From: an uncultured Blautia sp.
GTDB lineage: Bacteria > Bacillota > Clostridia > Lachnospirales > Lachnospiraceae
Length of the DNA: 39,967 bases
Reading direction: 5' to 3'
Assembly (NCBI GenBank): GCA_900547615.1
Contig: URHH01000011.1
Coordinates: 1-39,967, forward strand
In this document: one piece after another, positions 23,163-32,772 of the stretch
Position numbering within the stretch: position 1 is the first letter of the stretch
Layout: every line of letters begins with the position of its first letter
The notes under the pieces: model-generated
Told to the model about the DNA's origin: nothing
Database searches by the model: none
The model's input: the letters and a program-made list of their open reading frames with translations, nothing else
Translations under genes and position numbers: made by a program

Positions 23163-24691
23163 TTATTCCTCCTTGCTGTTCTGGCTCTTTCCACCCATTT
23201 TATTTTCAAAAGCTGTTGCATACTTTAATATATCGTTCTGCGTCGTCTCTTCCGACATTACTTCTCCGGTGATCCTGCCGTCACACATTACGATAATCCT
23301 GTCTGCAATTCCCATAACCTCCGGCATTTCAGAAGATACAAACATAACCGCAATCCCCTGCTGCTTTAACTGATTCATAAGCTGATAAATTTCAACTTTT
23401 GCACCTACGTCAATTCCTCTTGTCGGTTCATCAAAAATCACAACTCTTGAATTTCTTGCCAGCCACTTTCCTACAACTACCTTCTGCTGGTTTCCGCCTG
23501 ATAATGTAGCTGCGTCCACCTCCAGATTCGGTGTTTTTATGGTAAGATTTTCCACAGCCCGCTCACAGAGTTCATCTTCTGTCTTTTTGTGGATCACCCC
23601 GCCTTTTCCGCATATAATATCAAGATTTGGAAGGGCGATATTCTGCCGGATACTGAGTTTTGTACAGAGCCCGTCTTTTTTTCTGTCCTCCGGAGCAAGC
23701 ACAACGCCCGCCTGTATCGCGTCCATAGGATTTTTAATTTTAATTTCTTTCCCGTCCAGATAAATTTCTCCGGATTCCTTCGGGTCTACTCCGAAAATCG
23801 CTCTTGTTGTCTCTGTTCGACCTGCGCCCATAAGACCTGCAAAGCCTACGATTTCTCCTTCGTAAAGAGAGAAATTAATGTCACGCACAAGACGTCCTGC
23901 ATTTAAGTTTTTTACCTCAAAAACTTTCCTGCCTTTTTTGCATTTCACGCGCGGGAATTTTTCTTTAATCTCACGTCCCACCATATTGGCAATAATTTCG
24001 TCCATAGTAAAATCCGAGAATTTTCCGTCTGTTATGTAATGACCGTCCCGCATGATCGTCACTCTGTCCGCAATATGAGAGAGCTCTTCCAGTCTGTGTG
24101 AAATATAAACAATTCCGCACCCCTGTTTCTTCAGATTATGGATAATCTGAAACAGCTCCTCTATTTCTCTTGAGGTAAGCGCTGAGGTCGGCTCGTCCAT
24201 GATCAGGATTTTTGCATGGATTGAAAGAGCTTTTGCGATTTCTATCATCTGCTGCCTTGAAACAGGAAGATCTCCTACAATCTCATTTGGATCAATATCC
24301 ACGCCCAGCTCATCGAGATACTTCTTTGCCTCTTTTTCCATCTGACTGTTGTTTAATGCAAGTCCTTTTCTCATCTCACGTCCCAGGTACATATTCTGCG
24401 CCACAGACAGATCCTTGCACATATTCAGCTCCTGATGGATAATGGCTACTCCGCCTCTCTTGCCGTGTTTGGTGTAAGAGAAGTATATTTTTTTCCAAAA
24501 ATCTCCATACTTCCTTCTTCAAGAGAATACACACCGCTTAAAATTTTCATCAGTGTGGATTTTCCTGCACCATTCTCTCCCAGAAGCGCCATAACTTCTC
24601 CTGAACGAAGCTCAAACTTCACATCGTCAAGCGCTTTTACACCGGGAAATTCTTTTGTAATGTGCTGCATGGAGACAATGACTTCACCCAT
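23163..24691 (-). pseudogene. CUT2 sugar ABC transporter ATPase with a -1 frameshift (module 3)
   Basis: Two frames together make one RbsA-type ATPase of about 509 residues. The first 81 codons (24691-24446) carry Walker A LLGENGAGKSTLMKILSG and run into a premature TAG. The rest (frame ending at 23163) continues with AIIHQELNM, LPVSRQQMIEIAKAL, ILIMDEPTSAL, LSGGNQQKVVVGKWLA and FDEPTRGIDVG. At the junction (complement of 24451-24452) the sequence reads GCGGAG where one more G would restore EAGVAIIHQE. A single-base deletion in a GGG run is the simplest explanation, by mutation or sequencing error. All functional motifs are otherwise intact, so the lesion is recent or artefactual. An internal ATG at 24422 cannot supply the lost P-loop. 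Confidence 0.88.
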
Positions 24692-24730
24692 ATGTTTATC
24701 CCCACTTTCTTTGTTTTCTTCTATGGTCTT

Positions 24731-24736
24731 ATTATA
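24731..24736 (-). promoter_or_regulatory. Probable -10 element for the module 3 transporter genes
   Basis: TATAAT on the minus strand about 40 bases before the ATPase start. The position 17 bases upstream is a T-run with no TTGACA, as expected for a promoter that needs an activator such as the YesN regulator. It also marks the boundary to module 2, whose last gene ends at 24795. Confidence 0.5.
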
Positions 24737-24794
24737 TATGAGATATTTTATACAAAAAAGGGGGAAAGATTATGGTTTTCAGATGGTAAATTAT

Positions 24795-26108
24795 CTATTT
24801 TTCCAAAAGATTTGTCACCATTCTTTGTGTGATTTTCAGAGAACTTTCCACATTTGTAGAAGAATCATATAATTTCAATACTTCACCTTCCGCTAGCGCC
24901 ATCGCCTCCTTATATTTAGGAAATTCTTTTACAACCCTGCCATTCATAATAACCTGATTCAAAAGATTATGGTCAATGATCTTATCGGATTCCTCTGTAT
25001 CTTTTTTCAGGATTTCCTCCGCCTCCGTGGAATTTGTAACTTCTTTCAGCACAGAAGCTCCCTGGGAATACCGGAAAAGTTCCATCTGGATTTCTCTGTC
25101 ATTTGTGAGCATTTTTAAAAACTCCCATGCCAGATCCTTCTGACGGCTTTTGCTGCTTATTCCGATCAGCAGGCTGTCAACACGGGAAATATTGTCTCCC
25201 TTCGGTCCTGAAGGCAGTGTAATACAGTCCCATTGGAAATTGCTGTATTTTTTAATCTTATACGGATACGTTTTATACGTTCTGTATTCCGCAAAGGACA
25301 GGGGCATAAAAGCCACATTTCCCGCATCGAATGTTTCCTGCGTAACCTTTCCCCCCTGATAGAGCTCATTTAATTTCAGGATAAAACGTACTGCGTCTTC
25401 CGTCTGTTCCGATGCCAGATAACATTTTTTTCCCTGCTGATCAAAAACCTTCCCATCGTTCGAATATAAAGCTTCCAGCCACCCGTAATTATATGTTCCA
25501 AACTGATCCAGACGTCCGTCTCCATCTAAGTCTTTTGTTACTTTTCTGCATATACGGTACATATCCTCCCAGCTCCAGTCTGCATCTGGAACAGGGATTC
25601 CCTCTTTATCCAGAAGTGTTTTATTCACAAACATCAGCGTAGGAACCGTTTCATAAGGAAGCGCATACTGACTGTCATCAATCTTTCCCGCCTCCAGAGA
25701 TGTCTCATAATAGTCCCGGATTTCCACAGACGTATCTTCCTGAATCCTTTGATCCAGATTTTCCAGAAGGCCCAGAGAAACCAGGTGGCTGAAATCTTCA
25801 GACAGAATCATAAAAACGTCCGGCGTATCGCCTTTTAAAATTTTTCTGGACAGCCATTCTCCATAATCGTCTTTTGTAATTCCGCTATAATAATGGATCT
25901 TAACTTCAGGATACTTTTTTTCAAATTTTTGAATCGCCTTATCAATAATTACATATCCATCTGCATTTGCTACTTCCCAGTAACTGTCCCCAAACATTCC
26001 AAATTCCAGAACCTGAGGGCTTTTTTTATTTTCTCCGTAAATTATTATGCCGGTGATACAAAGAGCGGCCGCCATCATTCCCGCAATCTGCTTTTTACTT
26101 ATTTTCAT
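24795..26108 (-). CDS. Membrane-anchored extracellular solute-binding protein, MalE-type (family 1)
   Basis: A 437-residue protein from the ATG at 26108; the frame extends to a TTG at 26150 inside the regulator gene, but the sequence before 26108 is not signal-like. Residues 1-26 form one hydrophobic segment (QIAGMMAAALCITGIIIYG) with no AxA or lipobox site, so it should stay as a membrane anchor. The rest is a two-domain family 1 fold (MFGDSYWEVA, KKYPEVKIHYYSGIT, TPDVFMILSEDFSH, LPYETVPTLMFVNKTLLDK). No MsmF/MsmG-type permeases for this class occur nearby. It lies 4 bases after the response regulator and is a different family from the other binding proteins here, so a sensory or accessory role is inferred. 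AAGG before the ATG is close (3 bases). Confidence 0.8.
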   Translation of the reverse strand: MKISKKQIAGMMAAALCITGIIIYGENKKSPQVLEFGMFGDSYWEVANADGYVIIDKAIQKFEKKYPEVKIHYYSGITKDDYGEWLSRKILKGDTPDVFMILSEDFSHLVSLGLLENLDQRIQEDTSVEIRDYYETSLEAGKIDDSQYALPYETVPTLMFVNKTLLDKEGIPVPDADWSWEDMYRICRKVTKDLDGDGRLDQFGTYNYGWLEALYSNDGKVFDQQGKKCYLASEQTEDAVRFILKLNELYQGGKVTQETFDAGNVAFMPLSFAEYRTYKTYPYKIKKYSNFQWDCITLPSGPKGDNISRVDSLLIGISSKSRQKDLAWEFLKMLTNDREIQMELFRYSQGASVLKEVTNSTEAEEILKKDTEESDKIIDHNLLNQVIMNGRVVKEFPKYKEAMALAEGEVLKLYDSSTNVESSLKITQRMVTNLLEK

Positions 26109-26112
26109 ATCC

Positions 26113-26769
26113 TTAATTTCCCATTCTTCTCTGCACAACCCAGATAGCAAGCTGCGTTCTGTCCCGCAAATTCAGTTTATTTAAAATTGTACTTAAATAA
26201 TTTCTCACAGTCCCTTCCGACAGGGATAAGGTTTCCGAAATTTCCTTATTGGACGCACCTCTTCCTACTTCCTCAATAATTTTCCACTCTGTCTTTGTAA
26301 GTTCATCTACCTGAGATTCCTGAATAGAAATAGAATAATCTGAACGTGCAAGCTGGGAAAACAGCCTTAAAACCTTTGTTGCTATATCCGGATTGATCAT
26401 GGCCCTGCCGCTGTGCACCACTTCTATTGCCCTTACCAGTTCGTCCATAGAAACACCTTTCAGTAAATATCCGCTTGCTCCGTACTTCAGCGCGCTGTAT
26501 ACAAACTCATCGTCATCAAATGTTGTAAGAATAATAATTTTAATCTGAGGATAATTTTCTTTGATAATCTTTGTACACTGCACACCGTCCATTTTCGGCA
26601 TACGAATGTCCATAAGAATTACGTCCGGCTTTTCTTTTCGGATACTTTGGATCACTTCCTGACCGTTTGACACTGCATCCGTTACACAAATATGACTTTT
26701 ACTTTCCAGCACAATCTGTAAGCTTTGGCGAATCAGTTCCTGATCGTCTGCAATTAAAACCTTAATCAT
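26113..26769 (-). CDS. NarL/DegU-type response regulator
   Basis: A 218-residue regulator with a receiver domain (acidic pair at 8-9, phospho-acceptor Asp 54 in VILMDIRMPKMDG, LLKG Lys) and a C-terminal LuxR-type HTH (~150-212: LTKTEWKIIEEVGRGASN, ISETLSLSEGTVRNYLST). Its start overlaps the kinase stop by 8 bases. It likely controls the operon starting at 32688; the palindrome at 32773-32786 is a candidate site. Confidence 0.92.
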   Translation of the reverse strand: MIKVLIADDQELIRQSLQIVLESKSHICVTDAVSNGQEVIQSIRKEKPDVILMDIRMPKMDGVQCTKIIKENYPQIKIIILTTFDDDEFVYSALKYGASGYLLKGVSMDELVRAIEVVHSGRAMINPDIATKVLRLFSQLARSDYSISIQESQVDELTKTEWKIIEEVGRGASNKEISETLSLSEGTVRNYLSTILNKLNLRDRTQLAIWVVQRRMGN

Positions 26770-28099
26770 ATGTCTCCCCCCATCTTATTGGTATCATGGC
26801 ATCAATGCGAAAACCATCGCTGCCATCAAAGCATACGGCTCCATTAAGCATCTGTATTCTTTCTGTAATATGATGTGTTCCGAATCCTGCGTGGATTTCC
26901 TCGCAGCCACAGCCATTATCCTGTATACTCAGGTGGATATTGCTCTCTTCTTTTTTTATGGAAATCTGAATATAAGATGCATGTCCGTGACGGATAGCAT
27001 TCGTAATCCCTTCCTGCACCACCCTGTAAATCGCATTCTCCTCATCTTCGTCAAACTTTAAAAGAGGCGCGGAACACAAAAAATCCACTTTAACTCCCGA
27101 TAAAGAATTTGTATCATCTACTAATTTTCTGATGGCATTTTCCAAAGAAAAACGCTGAAGAGCATCTGGTCTGAGTTCATTCACAGAACGCCGCACTTCA
27201 TCTAACCCGTCTCTTGTAACCTTTGCCAGAATCTGAAGCTGTTTTCTCGATATGTCAGGATTGCTGTCTATCGTTGCAATACACGCCTCCAGACCTGTGG
27301 AAATTCCTGTGAGCGTATGCCCTAATGTATCATGGATTTCCCGGGCAAGCCGGTTTCTTTCTTTTGTCTCGCCCATCTTTTCTTTCATTACCGCGTATTT
27401 TTCCAGTTCCAGATTCGCTTCTTTTAAATTTTCATTTGCCTTTGACAGCCTGTGGTACAATTCGTTTACCTCCGCTATTGTTCCCCTCTCTTCCTGAATT
27501 GTAAAAACGCAGTATAAAATGAAAATAATAATCGTAAGCGAAATCATACAGTTATATGCTGCTAAAAGTATGGGCTGACTGGACGAATCATATATCTGGA
27601 TATAGTCCCGAACGGAAAAAAGAGGACTGCTGGCAGATAAAAGTCCATAATCCGTAAGCGCATAGCACACAATCCCCAAAAATATGAACGCGTATTGTCC
27701 GCTTCCGCGTTTCATATGGCCGATCACATTTGCGAAAGCCCACAAAAGAATCCCGTTATAATTAAAATCAAGAAAAATAACGATCAGCATGCCTGCCGCT
27801 ATATCAATACAGATTGTTATGTACATGACCTTCATACTGTCCGGCAAAAGATATTCGCGCGTTATAAACGACACCGCCAGAACAGCAAGACAAAAAAGCA
27901 CCTTTTGCACCAGAAATACAGGTGTTTCCGGAATATCCGATACATTTTTAAGAAAGCTTCCCGCTTCATAGTTTGCACATATAATATCTGTCGTTTTCAA
28001 AATAAAAAAGCTGACCAGAAATGCTGAAACTGCAGTGACAGCAAACATCAGATACGAAATACTGCTGGTCTTTCCTCTCTTCTTCTCCACTATAACCAC
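26762..28099 (-). CDS. NarL-type (HisKA_3) histidine kinase with multi-helix membrane domain
   Basis: A 445-residue kinase. The first ~200 residues contain about six membrane helices (e.g. YLMFAVTAVSAFLVSFFI, VMYITICIDIAAGMLIVIF and MISLTIIIFILYCVF) with short outside loops and no large external domain. A coiled coil (~205-245) leads to the dimerisation/phospho-acceptor box REIHDTLGHTLTGI (~255) and the HATPase_c domain with N-box VVQEGITNAIRHG and G-box QDNGCGCEE. Its GTG start overlaps the stop of the anchored binding protein by 10 bases, so the two are made together. Ligand sensing is probably delegated to that anchored protein (inference). Confidence 0.9.
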   Translation of the reverse strand: MVIVEKKRGKTSSISYLMFAVTAVSAFLVSFFILKTTDIICANYEAGSFLKNVSDIPETPVFLVQKVLFCLAVLAVSFITREYLLPDSMKVMYITICIDIAAGMLIVIFLDFNYNGILLWAFANVIGHMKRGSGQYAFIFLGIVCYALTDYGLLSASSPLFSVRDYIQIYDSSSQPILLAAYNCMISLTIIIFILYCVFTIQEERGTIAEVNELYHRLSKANENLKEANLELEKYAVMKEKMGETKERNRLAREIHDTLGHTLTGISTGLEACIATIDSNPDISRKQLQILAKVTRDGLDEVRRSVNELRPDALQRFSLENAIRKLVDDTNSLSGVKVDFLCSAPLLKFDEDEENAIYRVVQEGITNAIRHGHASYIQISIKKEESNIHLSIQDNGCGCEEIHAGFGTHHITERIQMLNGAVCFDGSDGFRIDAMIPIRWGETYD

Positions 28100-29049
28100 C
28101 CGTCAATATCAAAATCATTCAAGTTTTCATTTGTTATCATAATTACATCTATCATAATATCTTTTTCTACCGGTTCTCCTCTTAAATATTTATAAGCCGT
28201 CTCCACCGCTTTCTTTCCCATTTTTACCGGCTGCTGGGAACTTGTTCCTTCCAAATACCCTTTTTTTATCATCTCCTTGGCATCTGGCGAACCATCTATG
28301 CCGTAAATCAATATCTTCTCTGTCACATGGTTCGACTGCAGACCTGCCAGAGCTCCCAAAGCCGTAGGATCGTTTCCTCCCAGCACCACATCAAATTTTA
28401 AATCTTTATCAAGGATTCTGTCCATCTCCTCCATCGCAACTTCAAATTCTGATGTAGTTGTTATTTCATCTACAATTTTATATTCATCATGACCTTCAAT
28501 CGTATCCAGAAAGCCCTGGACTCTCTCATTAGTCGATTGGACATTGTAATGCTTCATAATTAAAATGTCCGCTTTCTCCTTCTTTTTCATCATATCTTCC
28601 GCGCACTGAACTCCCGCCTGATAATTGTCTGACCAGATAATGGATTCCACCATATCTTTTTTGTACACATTTGTATCTACATTAAAAACTGCAACTCCTG
28701 CTTCTTTACATAACTCAAGTGCTTCTGAAACCTCCGTCCAGTCCACAGGGTTTAAAAAAATCGCAGTCACTCCTTCGTCGATCATCTCTTTAATCTGCGC
28801 GTTTTGTCTGTCCTGGTTCTGCGCCGGATCTCTCGTGATAAGTACGTCTCCGTTTGCTTCTATTCCCTCACGAATGCTTTCATTTAAAGCAATAAAGTAA
28901 GGATTATTCATTGTCATATAAGTTGCGCCAAATTTTTTCGGTTCCTGTTTCATCTGTTTTTTTATCTGGATCACAGGAAAAAATACCATTGCTGCCAATA
29001 CCGCGCCGCCTGCAAAAAGCCCGATCAGCCGTCTGATTTTCTGTTTCAT
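28090..29049 (-). CDS. Membrane-anchored CUT2-type binding protein, probable sensor partner of the kinase
   Basis: A 319-residue Peripla_BP_4 protein. Its N-terminus is basic followed by one hydrophobic helix (LIGLFAGGAVLAAMVFFPV) without AxA or lipobox, then Lys-rich sequence, so it is an uncleaved anchor. The binding fold is clearly paralogous to the transporter binding protein at 31732-32688: both share EANGD-LI..DPA, IFLNPV, SDNY.AG, GGNDPTALGALA, YG.DGSPD and a C-terminal DGW. It overlaps the kinase gene by 10 bases. The best reading is a duplicated transporter binding protein turned into the ligand sensor of the two-component system, comparable to the XylFII-LytS arrangement of clostridia but with a NarL-type kinase. 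It might instead feed ligand to the permease. Confidence 0.85.
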   Translation of the reverse strand: MKQKIRRLIGLFAGGAVLAAMVFFPVIQIKKQMKQEPKKFGATYMTMNNPYFIALNESIREGIEANGDVLITRDPAQNQDRQNAQIKEMIDEGVTAIFLNPVDWTEVSEALELCKEAGVAVFNVDTNVYKKDMVESIIWSDNYQAGVQCAEDMMKKKEKADILIMKHYNVQSTNERVQGFLDTIEGHDEYKIVDEITTTSEFEVAMEEMDRILDKDLKFDVVLGGNDPTALGALAGLQSNHVTEKILIYGIDGSPDAKEMIKKGYLEGTSSQQPVKMGKKAVETAYKYLRGEPVEKDIMIDVIMITNENLNDFDIDGWL

Positions 29050-29076
29050 ATATATTTAATTCCTTTTTATAGAATC

Positions 29077-29098
29077 AGGGGCATGCTCACATGCCCCT
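29077..29098 (-). terminator. Hairpin between permease and sensor genes
   Basis: A perfect nine-base AGGGGCATG stem with a four-base loop, 44 bases after the permease stop, with no T-tract. It likely reduces transcription into, or separates mRNA levels of, the transporter and sensor parts of module 2. Confidence 0.5.
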
Positions 29099-29141
29099 AA
29101 CATTATAATCCATCTTTTATCAAAAATCATCTTTTATCTGC

Positions 29142-30122
29142 TTATTTTTTCTTTGTACGGAAATAGTCAATCAATACAGCAAGAAGTATTACAATACCCT
29201 TTACAACATCTTGCCAGAATGAGTTTACATTTAATAAATTCAAGCCGTTGTTTAAGATACCGATGATCAGCGCACCGATTACTGTACCGCCAATCTTTCC
29301 AGAACCTCCTGCCATTGAAGTACCGCCGACTACTACAGCCGCGATGGCGTCCATTTCTGCTCCCTCTCCTGCTGTCGGCTGTCCGGAATACATACGGGAA
29401 GCCAGGATAATACCTGCAAGACCAGCCATCACACCGGAAAACGCATGTACAAAGAATTTTACTTTTGACACTTTAATACCGGAAAAGACTGCTGCCTGCG
29501 CATTGCCGCCTACTGCGTAAATATGACGTCCCATTTTTGTTCTGTTCATAATAAACGCAGTAATAATTACAACTACGATCATGATAATAACCGGCACAGG
29601 CACAGGTCCAATATAACCGGCTCCTAAAAACTGCCATTCCTTTGTGACAACCCTCACAGGAGAGCCTCCCGTATAAACCTTTGCAAGTCCTCTTGCCACA
29701 TTCATGGTCGCCAGAGTTACAATAAACGGCGGAATGGTAGTAAACGCTATAATACCGCCATTAACGGAACCGATCACAAGACCGATCAAAACACCAACCA
29801 AAAGAGCGGCCGGGATCGGAAGACCATAACGTGCAACACACCCCGCTGAAATAACGCCTGACAATGCAATGATGGAACCTACTGATAAATCAATGCCTCC
29901 AAGAATAATTACCATTGTCATGCCACATGCAAGAAGCATATTTGTGGAAATCTGTCTCAGAATATTAAACAGGTTTTTCGGCGTTAAAAAAGAACTGCTG
30001 GTAGCCGGAAATACTGCCAAAAATATGCACATAACAGCCAGAGCTGCTATAATACCAAGGTTTTCCTTTATAAATCCTACAAATCTATTATTCACTGCTG
30101 CTTTACTCTTTTTTCCAGACAT
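29142..30122 (-). CDS. CUT2 sugar ABC transporter permease, RbsC-like (module 2)
   Basis: A 326-residue permease. I take the ATG at 30122 because AAGGAGGAG precedes it; an in-frame ATG at 30146 lies upstream of that site. Motifs are VIILGGIDLSVGSIIALSGV (~60-80), IPPFIVTLATMNVARGLAKV (~130), HIYAVGGNAQAAVFSGIKV (~205) and VVGGTSMAGGSG (~262). It has 8-10 membrane helices. It follows the ATPase gene at 31 bases and belongs to the operon that starts at 32688. Confidence 0.93.
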   Translation of the reverse strand: MSGKKSKAAVNNRFVGFIKENLGIIAALAVMCIFLAVFPATSSSFLTPKNLFNILRQISTNMLLACGMTMVIILGGIDLSVGSIIALSGVISAGCVARYGLPIPAALLVGVLIGLVIGSVNGGIIAFTTIPPFIVTLATMNVARGLAKVYTGGSPVRVVTKEWQFLGAGYIGPVPVPVIIMIVVVIITAFIMNRTKMGRHIYAVGGNAQAAVFSGIKVSKVKFFVHAFSGVMAGLAGIILASRMYSGQPTAGEGAEMDAIAAVVVGGTSMAGGSGKIGGTVIGALIIGILNNGLNLLNVNSFWQDVVKGIVILLAVLIDYFRTKKK

Positions 30123-30153
30123 TTTTTCTCCTCCTTCGTCCTGCACTATGCAA

Positions 30154-31638
30154 TCAGTGGGCAGCCAGCGACATAATTGATTCCTGTGTCACCTCTTCAT
30201 GGCTGATACAGCCTGCCACTTTTCCCTCTGCCATTACATAAATTCTGTCGCTCATATTAATAATTTCAGGAAGTTCTGAAGAAATCATTATAATTGCAAT
30301 TCCTGTCTTGACCAGTTCATTCATAATTGCATAAATTTCAGATTTCGCGCCTACATCTACTCCTCGGGTAGGTTCGTCCAGAATCAGTATATCCGGAGCC
30401 GTAGCCAGCCATCTTCCAATGATAACTTTCTGCTGATTTCCTCCCGACAGATTTCCGATCATCTGCTCCTGCGCTGGCGTTTTGGTAGCCATCATATCAA
30501 TATATTTTTGCGTGATCTCTCTTTCTTTTTTGTCATCTACAAAAATACCTTTGATAAACTGTCCTAAAACTTCAATCGTGGAATTAAATCTTACGCTTTG
30601 TACCTTATAAAGCCCTTCTTTTTTTCTGTCTTCGGGAACTAAAGCAATTCCCTGCTTCATCGCTTCTACCGGCGAGTGTATCTCTGTTTTTCTGCCTTTA
30701 ATGTATATTTCACCGGTACTTCCGGGTGTCAATCCGAAAATCGCTTTCATTGCCTCACTTCGCCCGGCCCCCACCAGACCTGCGAATCCTACAATTTCAC
30801 CACTGTGTATTGTAAAGCTCACATCTTTTACCATTTCTCCGTCACTGATGTGTTCGCACCTTAAAAGCTCCTGCCCTGGTTTTCCATAGTCTCTTGTGTA
30901 ATAATTGGTGAGTTCTCTTCCTACCATCATGGCAATCAAATCGTCTTTTGTGGTTTCCTTCACTACTCTCGTTCCCACATATTCTCCGTCACGCATAACG
31001 GTCACACGGTCACAGATTTCTTCCAGCTCGCTCATTTTATGGGAAATATATACGATTCCCACGCCTTTTGCAGTCAGTGTTCTCATAATGTCAAAAAGCC
31101 CTGCCACTTCCTTGTCCGATATGGAAGAAGTCGGTTCGTCCATTACCAGAATCTTAGAATCATAGGAAATCGCCTTCACAATCTCAACCATCTGCTGCTG
31201 CGCGATTGTCAGATCTTTTATAAGAGTTCTTGCATCTATTTTCATATCATATGCGTCAAGCAAAGCCTGTGCATCTTTTGTCATTTTTGTCCTGTCGGCC
31301 AGGATTCCTGAACCGGCTTCTCTTCCCAGAAAAATATTTTCTGCAACTGTCATATGCGGAACAAGGACAAGCTCCTGATGGATAATAGAAATCCCGTTTT
31401 TCTGAGCGTCCTTAACCCCTTTTAATTCAATTTTTTTTCCTTCTATATAAATTTCGCCTTCATCTGCGATATAAATACCGCCCAAAACCTTGATCAATGT
31501 AGACTTTCCGGCGCCGTTTTCCCCTAAAAGCGCGTGTACTTCTCCTGAATGCAGCTCAAAATCAACATTTTTCAGGGCATATACGCCCGGAAATCTTTTA
31601 TGAATATTCTTCATTTTTAACAAAATCTGCTCACTCAA
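30154..31638 (-). CDS. CUT2 sugar ABC transporter double ATPase (module 2)
   Basis: A 494-residue RbsA-type protein with an intact first site (LLGENGAGKSTLIKVLGG, LTIAQQQMVEIVKAI, LVMDEPTSSI) and the usual second site (LVGAGRSEAMKAIFG, LSGGNQQKVIIGRWLA, LILDEPTRGVDVG). It powers the permease encoded next. The start is a TTG at 31638 behind AGAGGGTGAGG; no better in-frame start lies near. It is a useful intact reference for the degenerate homologue at 16169-17647. Confidence 0.93.
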   Translation of the reverse strand: MSEQILLKMKNIHKRFPGVYALKNVDFELHSGEVHALLGENGAGKSTLIKVLGGIYIADEGEIYIEGKKIELKGVKDAQKNGISIIHQELVLVPHMTVAENIFLGREAGSGILADRTKMTKDAQALLDAYDMKIDARTLIKDLTIAQQQMVEIVKAISYDSKILVMDEPTSSISDKEVAGLFDIMRTLTAKGVGIVYISHKMSELEEICDRVTVMRDGEYVGTRVVKETTKDDLIAMMVGRELTNYYTRDYGKPGQELLRCEHISDGEMVKDVSFTIHSGEIVGFAGLVGAGRSEAMKAIFGLTPGSTGEIYIKGRKTEIHSPVEAMKQGIALVPEDRKKEGLYKVQSVRFNSTIEVLGQFIKGIFVDDKKEREITQKYIDMMATKTPAQEQMIGNLSGGNQQKVIIGRWLATAPDILILDEPTRGVDVGAKSEIYAIMNELVKTGIAIIMISSELPEIINMSDRIYVMAEGKVAGCISHEEVTQESIMSLAAH

Positions 31639-31679
31639 ATCCTCACCCTCTTTTCATTCCGTTCTCTGTTTTAAGGGTA

Positions 31680-31712
31680 ATTATCCCGGCGGAATCACTC
31701 CGCCAGGATAAT
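31680..31712 (-). terminator. Strong hairpin after the module 2 binding protein
   Basis: A 14-base stem with one wobble pair and a five-base loop, about 20 bases after the binding-protein stop and before the ATPase gene, without a T-tract. Such hairpins commonly protect the binding-protein mRNA so that it is made in excess over the membrane parts. Confidence 0.6.
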
Positions 31713-31731
31713 CCGTTATATGTTTATTCAC

Positions 31732-32688
31732 TTACTGCCAGCCATCTGTACCATACTCTTCTACATTATCAGCTGTAATTAAGAATGTATCTACAGGATA
31801 ACGGTCGTCCACTTCTTTTCCGTCCATAATGTCATACATAATTTCTACTGATTTTTCTGCGATCGCAATCGGAGACTGCGCGCCGGAACCTTCGATCAGA
31901 GATTCACCGGAAGCAATTTCCGCCTTAATATCAGGAGAACCGTCAACACCGTAAATTAAGCATTTTCCTTTTTCAAGGCCTGCCGCATTCGCTGCTGCAA
32001 GAGCGCCAAGAGCTGTCGGGTCATTTCCGCCGAAAATAGCGACTACGTCACTGTGTGCCTGAAGCAGGTCTTCTGCAATGCCCATAGAAGTTTCAAGATT
32101 TCCTTTTGCGTCCTGCTGTGCTACAATTTCAAAATTATGTCCTTCAATTGCATCAAGGAATCCTTTTGTACGATCCGTGATAGAATTCATAGTCGGACAA
32201 TCAAGAATGATGATCGGACCGCCGTCCGGACATTTCTTGACAAGATCTTCTCCACATACTTTACCTGCATTGTAGTTATCTGATCCTGTGTAAGAAGCAA
32301 CATAAGTAAGATCTGCAACTTCTGTATCGAAGTTTACAATAGGAACATCTGCTTCTTTCAGCGCGTCCAATGCAGGTAAAATGCCCTCTGCTTCTACAGG
32401 ATTCAGGAAGATTCCATCAATTCCCTGCGCGATCATATCCTCAATCTGGGTAATCTGAAGAGATGCGTCATTTGCCGGGTCCGTGGAAATCAGCTCGTCT
32501 CCATTTGCCTCTACTGCTTTACGAATTGCATCTTCGATTGTTACGAAGAACGGGTTTGTTCCGTCCATGCAGGTATAGGCGAATTTACGCGGCTCCTTCT
32601 CCTCTGCCGAAACTGTTACTGCCGCTCCTGCCATCGTAGTGACAACCATTGCCGTACAAAGCACAGCACTTATCATTTTCCGTTTCAT
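31732..32688 (-). CDS. CUT2 sugar ABC transporter substrate-binding protein (module 2)
   Basis: A 318-residue Peripla_BP_4 protein with a cleavable signal peptide (MISAVLCTAMVVTTMAGAAV, cleavage near VSAEE). I prefer the ATG at 32688 since AGGAGG is 8 bases away; an ATG two codons earlier is too close to it. Binding-fold landmarks are YTCMDGTNPFFVTIEDAI, GIDGIFLNPVEAEGI, FGGNDPTALGALAAA and YGVDGSPDIKAE. It is the first gene of the operon and the parent-type paralogue of the anchored sensor at 28090-29049. Ligand unknown, sugar likely. Confidence 0.92.
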   Translation of the reverse strand: MKRKMISAVLCTAMVVTTMAGAAVTVSAEEKEPRKFAYTCMDGTNPFFVTIEDAIRKAVEANGDELISTDPANDASLQITQIEDMIAQGIDGIFLNPVEAEGILPALDALKEADVPIVNFDTEVADLTYVASYTGSDNYNAGKVCGEDLVKKCPDGGPIIILDCPTMNSITDRTKGFLDAIEGHNFEIVAQQDAKGNLETSMGIAEDLLQAHSDVVAIFGGNDPTALGALAAANAAGLEKGKCLIYGVDGSPDIKAEIASGESLIEGSGAQSPIAIAEKSVEIMYDIMDGKEVDDRYPVDTFLITADNVEEYGTDGWQ

Positions 32689-32772
32689 ATTCATTTCCTC
32701 CTGTCAATTAAGATAATCAAATTCTACAAAATCTCCCCCTTCCTCACAATTGTATATTGTAATTAATTTCCA

